DNA of 64,000 nucleotides from Defluviimonas aquaemixtae (GTDB lineage: Bacteria > Pseudomonadota > Alphaproteobacteria > Rhodobacterales > Rhodobacteraceae). The notes under the pieces were generated by a model. The model did not search any database. It saw only the letters and a program-made list of their open reading frames with translations, and had not been told where the DNA came from. This document shows positions 1 through 7,329 of the stretch, one piece after another; position 1 is the stretch's first letter, and each line of letters begins with the position of its first letter. The translations under genes were made by a program, and so were the position numbers. The DNA is taken from contig NZ_OMOQ01000001.1 in NCBI RefSeq assembly GCF_900302475.1, forward strand, positions 806,001 through 870,000, read 5' to 3'.

Positions 1-1053
1 CGCAAGGGCGGCGTCGCGGACCCGGTTCTCGATTTCGCGCCGTTCAGTGTTGAGCGTGTCGAGCCGTTCCGCGAGCGCCTGCGCCTCATGGGGATCGTCG
101 GTCGCGAGAAGCCGCGCGCCGAGATCTGCTGCGCCGATCCTTCCTCCCGCATTGACACGGGGACCGAGGAGGAAGCCCAGATGATACGGCGTGGGGGACC
201 GGTCCATCCGTGCGACATCGGCAAGCGTCGTGAGGCCAATCCGCTCGCGCCGCGCCATGACCTTCAGTCCCTGCCGGACCAGCGCGCGGTTGACGCCAAT
301 GAGCGGCGCGACATCGGCCACGGTGGCAAGCGCGACAAGGTCGAGCATCGACATGAGATCCGGGCCCTTCTCGCCGCCCTCGCGCAGAAGGCGGTTCGCC
401 TCCACGAGCATCAGGAAGACGACCGAGGCCGCGCAGAGATGGCTAAGCGAACCGTTTTCGTCCTGCCGGTTGGGGTTAACGACGGCAAGTGCGGGTGGCA
501 GCGTCTCAGCCCCAAGGTGGTGGTCGAGCACGATGACATCGGCAGCCTTCGCCGCCGCAATCGGTTCGTGTGAGAGCGTCCCGCAATCGACGCAGAGGAT
601 CAGATCGTGATCATGTGCGAGCGCTTCCATCGCGGGCACGTTCGGCCCGTAGCCTTCGTCGATCCGATCGGGAATGTAGAGCGTCGCATGTCGCCCCATG
701 GCCCGAAGCCAGGTCATGAGAAGCGCTGCCGACGACCCGCCGTCGACGTCATAGTCCGCGAAGACCGCGATCTTCTGGTGATCCTTCACCGCCTTCAGGA
801 AACGGGCAGCCGCCACGCCCATATCCCTTAGCGTTCGCGGATCGGGCAGGAGATCGCGGAGCTGCGGTTCGAGAAAGCGTTGGGTCTCGGCCGGATCGAT
901 GCCCCGCGCGACGAGAATTCGCGCTAACGCGGCAGGCAGACCGGTTTCCTGGACCATCGCCTCGGCAAGGCGGTCGGCCTCGGCCGTGGGTCCGACCCAG
1001 CGCCGGCCGGTCGCCGAAGATTCAACGCCGAGAAATGCGGGTCTCGTTGTCAC
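1..1053 (-). CDS. recJ: RecJ single-stranded-DNA 5'-3' exonuclease, C-terminus outside window
   Basis: Reading the minus strand from a GTG at 1053 gives 351 codons of a DHH-family nuclease that runs off the left edge. RecJ degrades single-stranded DNA 5' to 3' in recombination and mismatch repair. The metal-binding motifs are visible: FADYDVDG (residues 98-105), DCG (156-158) and DHH (177-179). The GTG overlaps the glpX stop as GTGA, so the gene is translationally coupled behind glpX. The C-terminal DHHA1 and OB-fold parts lie outside the window. No fixed-length ORF call covers it because it is open at the edge. Confidence 0.95.
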   Translation of the reverse strand, partial: MTTRPAFLGVESSATGRRWVGPTAEADRLAEAMVQETGLPAALARILVARGIDPAETQRFLEPQLRDLLPDPRTLRDMGVAAARFLKAVKDHQKIAVFADYDVDGGSSAALLMTWLRAMGRHATLYIPDRIDEGYGPNVPAMEALAHDHDLILCVDCGTLSHEPIAAAKAADVIVLDHHLGAETLPPALAVVNPNRQDENGSLSHLCAASVVFLMLVEANRLLREGGEKGPDLMSMLDLVALATVADVAPLIGVNRALVRQGLKVMARRERIGLTTLADVARMDRSPTPYHLGFLLGPRVNAGGRIGAADLGARLLATDDPHEAQALAERLDTLNTERREIENRVRDAALA

Positions 1054-2015
1054 TTCACCGGGTTGCGGTAGATCATGCGGCGGACCGAGCCGGTCTTCGA
1101 GCGCATCAGGATCGTTTCGGTTTCGATGAAATGCGGCTCGCGCTTCACGCCGCGCACGATGGACCCGTTCGTGACCCCGGTCGCGGCGAAGATCACGTCG
1201 GCCTGCACCATCTCATCGCGCGCATAGACGCGATTGAGGTCTTTGATCCCGGCCTTCGCCGCGCGGGCGCGCTCATCGTCGTTGCGAAAGAGGAGCCGGC
1301 CCCACATCTGACCGCCCATGCACTTAAGCGCCGAGGCGGCGAGCACGCCTTCGGGCGCGCCGCCCGACCCCATATACATGTCGATGCCGGTCAGTTCGGA
1401 TTCGGCGCAGTGGATCACGCCGGCCACGTCGCCGTCGGTGATAAGTCGGATCGCTGCACCCGTGGCGCGAACTTCGGTCACCATATCCTCGTGCCGGGGG
1501 CGTTCGAGGATGCAGACGGTGATGTCGGTTGGCTTGCACTTCTTGGCCTTGGCGAGCTCCACGATTCGCTCCGTCGGGCTCATCTCGAGGCCGACGACGT
1601 TCTTCGGCAGGCCGGGGCCGATGGCCAGCTTGTCCATATAGACGTCGGGCGCGTGCAACAGGGTCCCTCGCGGGGCCATCGCGATCACGGTGAGCGCGTT
1701 CGGCATGTCCTTTGCTGTCAGCGTGGTGCCTTCCAGGGGATCAAGTGCGATGTCGACCTCGGGTCCGTTGCCGGTGCCCACCTCCTCGCCGATAAAAAGC
1801 ATCGGCGCCTCGTCTCGTTCGCCCTCGCCAATGACAACGGTGCCTGTGATGTCGAGAAGGTTGAGTTGATCGCGCATCGCGTTGACTGCGGCCTGGTCAG
1901 CCGCCTTCTCGTCACCGCGCCCGATGAGGCGGGCGGAGGCGTGTGCGGCGGCCTCGGAGACGCGGGCGAGGCCCAGAGAGAGCATGCGGTCGTAGAATTC
2001 CTTGGCATTGGCCAT
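1050..2015 (-). CDS. glpX: Class II fructose-1,6-bisphosphatase (GlpX)
   Basis: 321 aa. It hydrolyses fructose-1,6-bisphosphate to fructose-6-phosphate in gluconeogenesis, in the cytosol. The lithium-sensitive phosphatase fold is shown by the metal-binding stretches GEGERDEAPML and DPLEGTT and by full family length. I take the ATG at 2015 (MANAKEFYDR) rather than the frame's first start at 2048. A purine-rich GGGA lies just upstream, and related proteins begin this way. It lies between hom upstream and recJ downstream on the same strand and overlaps recJ by four bases. Some GlpX proteins also act on sedoheptulose-1,7-bisphosphate, which the sequence cannot decide. Confidence 0.95.
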   Translation of the reverse strand: MANAKEFYDRMLSLGLARVSEAAAHASARLIGRGDEKAADQAAVNAMRDQLNLLDITGTVVIGEGERDEAPMLFIGEEVGTGNGPEVDIALDPLEGTTLTAKDMPNALTVIAMAPRGTLLHAPDVYMDKLAIGPGLPKNVVGLEMSPTERIVELAKAKKCKPTDITVCILERPRHEDMVTEVRATGAAIRLITDGDVAGVIHCAESELTGIDMYMGSGGAPEGVLAASALKCMGGQMWGRLLFRNDDERARAAKAGIKDLNRVYARDEMVQADVIFAATGVTNGSIVRGVKREPHFIETETILMRSKTGSVRRMIYRNPVK

Positions 2016-2125
2016 GATCGATCCCTGTCGAAGTCCTTTTCCCCGCATCTAGCCGGTCGGACGGCCCGGGGGCAAGGGCGAAGGGACGCGCCACTCAGTG
2101 CATTCCTGCTGTCCGGACGACGCTG

Positions 2126-2147
2126 AAAAAGAAGCGCCCCTGCGGGC
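2126..2147 (-). terminator. Possible weak intrinsic terminator after hom
   Basis: On the minus strand just past the hom stop, a short GC stem (plus-strand 2136-2139 with 2144-2147, four-base loop) is followed within a few bases by a run of five U (plus-strand A at 2126-2130). The stem is only 4 bp, so it may only attenuate transcription into glpX. Confidence 0.35.
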
Positions 2148-2163
2148 TGCCCCCACACCGTGT

Positions 2164-3450
2164 TCAGACCGTCTCGATACGGATTGCGACAGGATCGCCA
2201 AGGACGACAGCCGTTGCGGGTAACCGGCGAAGCGCGTGGTCGACGGCCTCTCGTGTCGTCTTGTGCGTAACGATGAGGACGGGCGCGGACGTGTCCGCAT
2301 GGCCGTATTGCCGCATCCGGTCGATCGATATCCCTTCCTCTCCGAGAACCGTCGCCACCTTGGCCAGCGCGCCCGGTTTGTCCGTCAATCCCATCCGCAG
2401 GTAGTACGGCGCGGGTGCGGAACTGCGCGCCGGCGTCGGCTCCGTCAGGGTCGCGGCCGGTTGACCGAATGTCGACAGCCGGGTGCCGCGCGCGATTTCG
2501 ATCACGTCGGACATGACGGCCGACGCCGTCGGCCCCGCGCCCGCACCCGCGCCCCTCAGCACGACCTGCCCGACGCTGTCGCCTTCAAGGACGACCATGT
2601 TCGTGCCGCCCTGCAACTGGCCGAGCGGGCTGTCGGCCGGGACAAGGCAAGGGGACATGCGCTGTTCAAGCCCGCGGCCGGTCATCTGCGCGACGCCGAG
2701 AAGCTTGATCCGAAACCCCATGTCGCGCGCGCGATGAATATCGTCGATCGAGACCCGGCCAATCCCTTCAAGATCGACCGCATCGAAGGACACTCTGGTT
2801 CCGAAGGCGATCGAGGCGAGAAGACTCAGTTTGTGGCCCGCGTCAATCCCCCCGACATCGAGTTCGGGATCCGCTTCCAGGTAGCCGAGTTGCCGCGCCT
2901 CTTCGAAGATATCCGTGTAGGGCAGTCCGGACTCCTCCATCCGCGTCAGGATGTAGTTGCAGGTGCCGTTCATGACGCCCACGACACGTCGGATCTCGTT
3001 TCCCGCGAGGCCTTCGGTCAGCGCCTTCACGACGGGGATGCCGCCCGCCACCGCCGCCTCGAAACGGATCACGTGACCTTTCGCCTCGGCCGCTTCGGCA
3101 AGCTGCTGGCCGTGATGGGCAAGCAGCGCCTTGTTGGCGGTGACGACGTCCTTGCCGGTTTCTATCGCGGCACGGATAGCGGCCAGGGCGGGACCGTCCG
3201 CACCGCCCATCAGTTCGACATAGACATCGACGTCCTCACGACGGGCGAGGGCGACAGGGTCGTCCTCCCATTCGTAGCAGGAGATGTCGGCGTCGCGGTT
3301 CTTCGTGCGGTCACGGGCCGAAATGGCCGCGACCGAAAGCCCGCGGCCTGCCCGGCGGGACAGCAATTCGGCATGGCGCTGCAGGATCTTGACGGTGCCG
3401 ATGCCCACCGTGCCAAGGCCGGCGATGCCAAGACGCAAAGGTTCGGGCAT
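2164..3450 (-). CDS. hom: Homoserine dehydrogenase
   Basis: 428 aa. It reduces aspartate-4-semialdehyde to homoserine with NAD(P)H, the branch point to threonine and methionine. The N-terminal Rossmann motif GIAGLGTVG follows the start. The central part has the homoserine dehydrogenase catalytic region (GIDAGHKLSLLASIAFG). A C-terminal ACT domain (around YYLRMGLTDKPGALAKVA) suggests threonine feedback control. I choose ATG 3450 (MPEPLRLGIAG) because GGAG sits six bases upstream; the longer frame to 3531 adds an arginine-rich stretch unlike the family. It is not fused to aspartokinase. glpX and recJ follow on the same strand. Confidence 0.95.
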   Translation of the reverse strand: MPEPLRLGIAGLGTVGIGTVKILQRHAELLSRRAGRGLSVAAISARDRTKNRDADISCYEWEDDPVALARREDVDVYVELMGGADGPALAAIRAAIETGKDVVTANKALLAHHGQQLAEAAEAKGHVIRFEAAVAGGIPVVKALTEGLAGNEIRRVVGVMNGTCNYILTRMEESGLPYTDIFEEARQLGYLEADPELDVGGIDAGHKLSLLASIAFGTRVSFDAVDLEGIGRVSIDDIHRARDMGFRIKLLGVAQMTGRGLEQRMSPCLVPADSPLGQLQGGTNMVVLEGDSVGQVVLRGAGAGAGPTASAVMSDVIEIARGTRLSTFGQPAATLTEPTPARSSAPAPYYLRMGLTDKPGALAKVATVLGEEGISIDRMRQYGHADTSAPVLIVTHKTTREAVDHALRRLPATAVVLGDPVAIRIETV

Positions 3451-3552
3451 GTGGTTCTCCGTCATCACAAGATCGGGCCAGCGCCTGCGCGCGCCTCGCG
3501 GCGTGTTAGCCTGTCGCGCGGCGGCTTGCAACGAGGGGCGGAGCGTGCGCCC

Positions 3553-3801
3553 TCAGAACTCTGCCGCGCGGAGCCGTTCCGCGCGCGCCTTGAGCGCTGC
3601 GGCGCGGGCGTTCACCGGTGCGGCCGGGTCGGATTCAGGCAGCGACGGCGTTCCCGCAACGAGGGTATCGATGGGAAGAAGCGCCGGGTAAGGCGCGTCC
3701 GCCACGGACGCGCTTTCGGCCGCCTCGACCTCGGGAAAGCGCGCGCATCCCGTGAGCACGGGCGCAATAAGGGTCAGCATCAGGAAGGTCAGGGCGCGCA
3801 T
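3553..3801 (-). CDS. Small predicted lipoprotein
   Basis: 82 aa from ATG 3801, which has GGAGG eight bases upstream. The N-terminus is a short hydrophobic signal ending in the lipobox LTGC, so the mature protein should be lipidated at that cysteine and anchored in an envelope membrane. The rest is an Ala/Pro/Glu-rich stretch ending in a short basic, helix-prone tail (VNARAAALKARAERLRAAEF). It lies 102 bases upstream of hom on the same strand. No family is recognised. Lipidation is a motif-based inference. Confidence 0.7.
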   Translation of the reverse strand: MRALTFLMLTLIAPVLTGCARFPEVEAAESASVADAPYPALLPIDTLVAGTPSLPESDPAAPVNARAAALKARAERLRAAEF

Positions 3802-3891
3802 TCGGCGATCCTCCGGCGGCATGGGCGCGAGACTAGTCCGCCGGGGTCAGGGCGCGCAAGCCGCTGTCGCGCCAGTGTTCGGGCCTTGTAT

Positions 3892-3905
3892 TGAACGGGT
3901 GTTCA
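3892..3905. promoter_or_regulatory. TetR-type operator TGAAC-N4-GTTCA before tetR
   Basis: A perfect 5-bp inverted repeat (TGAAC GGGT GTTCA) ends 14 bases before the tetR ATG, where autorepression would act. The same half-sites and spacing recur at 30470-30483 in the promoter of the leucine catabolism operon. The flank ATTGAAC is also shared. Confidence 0.65.
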
Positions 3906-3919
3906 GATAACTTGGACCC

Positions 3920-4507
3920 ATGGCACGCAAGACCGGTTCGCATTCGGAGATCACCGGCCCCCGCATCCGCGAGGCGGCTCTGAGGCTCTTTGCGAGGGAT
4001 GGCTTTGCCGCCGTCTCCATGCGCCAGATCGCGGCGGAGGTCGGCGTGCAGGCGGGCGCGCTCTATCTCTACACGCCCGACAAGCAGACGCTTCTGTTTG
4101 ACCTCCTCAAAGCCCATATGGACGACTTGATTGCGGCCTGGCAGGCGGAGCCCGTTCCGGCAACGCCCACAGATCGACTCGAAGCCTTCGTGCGCTTCCA
4201 CATCCGCTTCAATCTCGATCGACCGGACGCGGTCTTCCTGTCCTACATGGAGCTGCGCAACCTGGAGCCGGATAACTTCGCCGAAATTGAAGCGCTGAGG
4301 CGCCACTACGAGAACCGGCTCGAGGGGATTCTGCGCGACGGTCAAGCGGCTGGCAGCATTGCCGCACCCGACACCAAGCTTGCCGCGCTTGCCATCATCG
4401 CAATGCTGACGGGTGTGAACACATGGTACCGCGAAGGCGGACGACTCAGCCGCGACCGCGTCGGGGATATCTACTGGGACATGGTGCGGAAGGCCGTGGC
4501 CGCCTGA
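3920..4507 (+). CDS. TetR-family transcriptional regulator, probable regulator of the ivd/mcc operon
   Basis: 195 aa. The N-terminal helix-turn-helix (about residues 12-60, with AALRLFARDGFAAVSMRQIA then GVQAGALYLYTPDKQTLL) is typical of TetR repressors. The C-terminal half is an all-helical ligand-binding domain. No strong ribosome site precedes the ATG; a TGAAC-N4-GTTCA palindrome lies 14 bases upstream. The identical palindrome overlaps the predicted start of the isovaleryl-CoA dehydrogenase operon at 30.5 kb. I therefore infer that it represses itself and that operon, with an acyl-CoA intermediate as likely inducer. Ligand and targets are inference; the family is certain. Confidence 0.88.
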   Translation: MARKTGSHSEITGPRIREAALRLFARDGFAAVSMRQIAAEVGVQAGALYLYTPDKQTLLFDLLKAHMDDLIAAWQAEPVPATPTDRLEAFVRFHIRFNLDRPDAVFLSYMELRNLEPDNFAEIEALRRHYENRLEGILRDGQAAGSIAAPDTKLAALAIIAMLTGVNTWYREGGRLSRDRVGDIYWDMVRKAVAA

Positions 4508-4551
4508 GCCCCTTAGTATCACACTTTCTGCCCGGAAATGCTCTCCGGGGG

Positions 4552-4574
4552 TCCGGGGGTGGTAAACCCCCGGA
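4552..4574. terminator. GC-rich hairpin between convergent tetR and pirin
   Basis: A perfect 9-bp stem (TCCGGGGGT / ACCCCCGGA, loop GGTAA) sits between the two convergent stop codons. Neither side has a long U run, so its strength as an intrinsic terminator is uncertain. Its position suits a two-way terminator. Confidence 0.55.
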
Positions 4575-4586
4575 ACAGCTTGTTGG

Positions 4587-5495
4587 TCAAGCGGGCCGGA
4601 TGAAAGTCCCGTTTCTCAGATCGGCCATCGCCTGCATCAGTTCGGCCTTGGTGTTCATGACGATGGGGCCGTGCCAGGCGACAGGCTCCTCGATCGGCGC
4701 GCCCGAGATCAACAGGAACCTGATGCCCTCGTCGCCCGCCTGGACCGTCACTTCCTCGCCCGTGCCGAAGCGGATGAGCGTGCGGTCGCCCGAGAGGTCG
4801 CGCATGTGGACTTCCTGACCCATGACCTCCTTCTCAAGAAGAACGCCCGTGGGCCGGCTCGCATCGGCGAAGCGGCCGGAACCTTCGAAGACGTAGGCGA
4901 AGGCGCGGCGGTAAGTGTCTATCTTGAAAGTTTTTTTCACGCCTGCGGGGACGAATATGTCGAGATACTGCGGCTCGGCCGCAATGCCGTCGACGGGTCC
5001 CTTCTTTCCCCAGAATTCACCGACGATCACGCGCACGCGGGTGCCGTCATCATCGACGATCTCGGAAATGTCGGCGCCCTTGACGTCCTGATAGCGCGGC
5101 GTGGTCATCTTCAGGTGCGACGGCAGGTTGGCCCAAAGCTGGAAGCCGTGCATCTGCCCCTTCGCGTTGCCCTGCGGCATTTCCTGGTGCATGATCCCCG
5201 ACCCCGCCGTCATCCACTGCACATCGCCCGAACCGAGGCGGCCGGTATTGCCGAGCGAGTCACCGTGCTCGACCGTTCCCGCAAGCACGTAGGTGATCGT
5301 CTCGATCCCGCGATGGGGATGCCACGGAAAACCGCGCATGTAGTCCTCGGGCCGCTCATTGCGGAAATCGTCGAACAGGAGGAACGGATCGAGCTCGCTT
5401 GGGTCCTGAAACCCGAAGGCGCGGTGAAGCTTCACACCGGCGCCTTCAAGCGTCGGGCGGGCGGTGCGGGTTTCGATGACCGGTCTGATCGACAT
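4587..5495 (-). CDS. Pirin family protein
   Basis: 302 aa, bicupin. The metal site of pirins is complete: H59 and H61 in WHPHRGIETITYVL, with H103 and E105 in GSGIMHQEMP. The C-terminal cupin half is also present (YVFEGSGRF). Bacterial pirins include quercetin 2,3-dioxygenases and regulators bound to metabolic enzymes; the sequence does not say which applies. It is convergent with tetR and divergent from the two-TM protein at 5614. The start at 5495 (MSIRPVIETR) lies in a good context with GGAG a few bases upstream. Confidence 0.9.
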   Translation of the reverse strand: MSIRPVIETRTARPTLEGAGVKLHRAFGFQDPSELDPFLLFDDFRNERPEDYMRGFPWHPHRGIETITYVLAGTVEHGDSLGNTGRLGSGDVQWMTAGSGIMHQEMPQGNAKGQMHGFQLWANLPSHLKMTTPRYQDVKGADISEIVDDDGTRVRVIVGEFWGKKGPVDGIAAEPQYLDIFVPAGVKKTFKIDTYRRAFAYVFEGSGRFADASRPTGVLLEKEVMGQEVHMRDLSGDRTLIRFGTGEEVTVQAGDEGIRFLLISGAPIEEPVAWHGPIVMNTKAELMQAMADLRNGTFIRPA

Positions 5496-5613
5496 GGGGG
5501 CTTACTCCTGGTGTGCTGAGCGTAATATAGGACATACAGTCTCATCGCACAGCAGGGGCCGGGGTTCGAGGAGCCACAGAGTTTGTGCCGGAGCGCACAG
5601 AAGGGATTGAAGT

Positions 5614-6108
5614 ATGGAGAGTGAAGATACCGCCGAGCCCGTCGTGGCAAGGGTCACGCCGTCGCCGGTCCGTCGCGGCTTCGCGCTGATCACGCTCGGC
5701 TTTCTCGGCGTCCTGCTGGAGCTTTTGGCCTTCCTCAGACCACCCCAGGCGTTTCACCTTCAGCTTTTTCTCATCGTCCTCGGGGTCGCGGTTCTGGTCC
5801 TGACTGCGCGACTTTTTCGGGCAACGGGAAAGGGGCTTGTGCTGACCGAGTCAGCGCTCCGCGACACTGCGGGGCAGGTCGTGGCGCCGGTTGACGCGAT
5901 CCGCAAGGTCGAGCGGGGGATGCTCGCCTTCAAGCCGTCGAACGGGTTCCTGCTGCGGCTGAAGGAGAAACAGCCCCGGGCATGGGAGCCGGGGCTGTGG
6001 TGGCGGTTTGGCCGCAGCGTTGGTGTGGGCGGCGTCATATCCGGTGCCGAGGGCCGGGCGATGGCAGATGCGATCGGCGTCATCCTCGCGCGGCGCGGTT
6101 CGGCCTGA
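5614..6108 (+). CDS. Hypothetical membrane protein, two TM segments
   Basis: 164 aa, not assigned to a family. Two hydrophobic helices (about residues 22-41 and 48-67) are followed by a soluble C-terminal half of alternating hydrophobic and charged strands (LVLTESALRDTAGQVVAPVD, then RKVERGMLAFKP). This is reminiscent of small membrane-anchored PH-like proteins, but that is only an impression. GAAGGG lies about seven bases before the ATG. It is transcribed away from pirin and convergent with the TadE-like cluster, whose stop codon shares a palindrome with this gene's stop. Confidence 0.7.
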   Translation: MESEDTAEPVVARVTPSPVRRGFALITLGFLGVLLELLAFLRPPQAFHLQLFLIVLGVAVLVLTARLFRATGKGLVLTESALRDTAGQVVAPVDAIRKVERGMLAFKPSNGFLLRLKEKQPRAWEPGLWWRFGRSVGVGGVISGAEGRAMADAIGVILARRGSA

Positions 6109-6119
6109 CCGGGTCAGGC
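6103..6119. terminator. Palindrome overlapping two convergent stop codons
   Basis: GCCTGAC CGG GTCAGGC forms a 7-bp stem. It contains the TGA of the plus-strand gene (6106-6108) and the TGA of the minus-strand TadE-like gene (6114-6116). It probably works as a compact two-way terminator. No U tract is evident. Confidence 0.4.
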
Positions 6120-6764
6120 TTCGGGATCGACGAAGCCTTCACCGTCATTGTGAATGTTGCTGCCCGTGTCGATGTTGGGATCGTAGTTGCAGCCTGCCGT
6201 GGTGCCGTCCGAGCGCTCCCAAGGAACGCAGGCATTGTAGCGCGGCCGCGTCGTGATGAAGGTCGTATACCACTGCGCATTGAGGCCGATATTGAAAATC
6301 GGCTCATAGGCCATGTTGGTCTCGACGATCGTCACGAAGTCGCCGGCAGGCATCTGCGGGATGCGGTTTGCATTGGCCTGCAGCGATGCGGTGTTCAGGC
6401 GCTCGACTTCGCCCGTCGCGTAGGACCACTGAACCTCGAACCGCTGTTCGGCTTCGTCCCAGATGACGCTCGTGACGCGAACCCAGGTCGGCACGTTCGA
6501 ATGCGTCAGGTAGTCGAAGAGCGTATTCAGACCCTCGACATAGTTGGCGTCGATCGCGTTCGTTTGGCGCGAAATCAGGTCAGCGACCGTGTATGCGGCT
6601 TTCAGGTTGATGTTCTTCTCGCGATAGGCGTCGAAGAACTGAAATGAAGCCACGTACCACCAGACGAGGAAAACCGAGGCGATCACACCTTCCGCGGGCA
6701 TGTTGCCGGCTTCGTCCTTCGCAAACCGGATCGGACGCAGTTTAAGATTCTTGAGCAAAGACAT
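6114..6764 (-). CDS. TadE/TadF-like pseudopilin-associated protein
   Basis: 216 aa from ATG 6764, which has GGGAG eight bases upstream. A basic N-terminus with the processing-like segment KDEAGNMPAEGVIASVF leads into one TM helix, followed by a roughly 170-residue extracytoplasmic domain. The E in the fifth position after the basic stretch and the single N-terminal helix are typical of TadE-type pseudopilins cleaved by TadV. It is the last gene of a three-gene minus-strand run, four bases after the preceding stop. It would act at the inner membrane in assembling Flp/Tad pili or a related envelope structure. The assignment rests on layout rather than strong motifs. Confidence 0.6.
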   Translation of the reverse strand: MSLLKNLKLRPIRFAKDEAGNMPAEGVIASVFLVWWYVASFQFFDAYREKNINLKAAYTVADLISRQTNAIDANYVEGLNTLFDYLTHSNVPTWVRVTSVIWDEAEQRFEVQWSYATGEVERLNTASLQANANRIPQMPAGDFVTIVETNMAYEPIFNIGLNAQWYTTFITTRPRYNACVPWERSDGTTAGCNYDPNIDTGSNIHNDGEGFVDPEA

Positions 6765-6768
6765 GTTA

Positions 6769-7329
6769 CTAACTCCCACGGTCCGGTTCGTTCACGAAGG
6801 CCGTCGCCGAGACAAGGGCATATGCGCCCGTATTGTCTTTCGGCAACCGCATGCCCAGCCCCGTCATAGGAAAGATTGGATCGAACTTCGCGCAGGCGCG
6901 GATCAGCATGATCTCGTCGCCCTCGCCATCGTCAAACTCAGGAAAGTCCTCAGGCTCCATCGGATTGGCGCGGTCGACGCAGACCGGCCCCGCCGACAGC
7001 GGCTCCCATGTAATGGTGCTGACCGGTCGAAGCTCGACTACCAGAACGTTTAGGCAGTCGGGAATGATGCCCGCCCGATTGCAGACGACCCGCTTGAAGT
7101 CGTCGTGGTTCGGATTGGTCCATGTGCCGAGGCGCAGGTCACGAACGGACTGGTCCACCGCACGCTCGAGCATGACATGCCGCATCGTCAGCATGCCCAT
7201 CTCGAGCGATGAGACGATGAGCACCATGAAGAAGGGCAGGAAGATGATGAACGGGATCGTTGCCGTGCCGTCCTCTTCCCGCGCCTTTCTGACAAGCCAG
7301 GCGCGCATGATGTTGAGCATCCCCGACAT
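6769..7329 (-). CDS. TadE-like pilus assembly protein
   Basis: 186 aa. The ATG at 7329 overlaps the stop of the vWA gene as TGATG, indicating coupled translation; the open frame upstream to 7692 is a shadow of that gene. The N-terminus matches TadE architecture: basic residues, EEDGTATIPFIIFLPFFMVL, then a single TM helix, ELMGM-like and MRHVMLERAVDQSVRDLRLG repeats of the TadE motif, and an extracytoplasmic domain with paired cysteines (C-x10-C around CNRAGIIPDC). It probably assembles with its two neighbours. An internal Met at 7320 is a possible alternative start. Confidence 0.7.
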   Translation of the reverse strand: MSGMLNIMRAWLVRKAREEDGTATIPFIIFLPFFMVLIVSSLEMGMLTMRHVMLERAVDQSVRDLRLGTWTNPNHDDFKRVVCNRAGIIPDCLNVLVVELRPVSTITWEPLSAGPVCVDRANPMEPEDFPEFDDGEGDEIMLIRACAKFDPIFPMTGLGMRLPKDNTGAYALVSATAFVNEPDRGS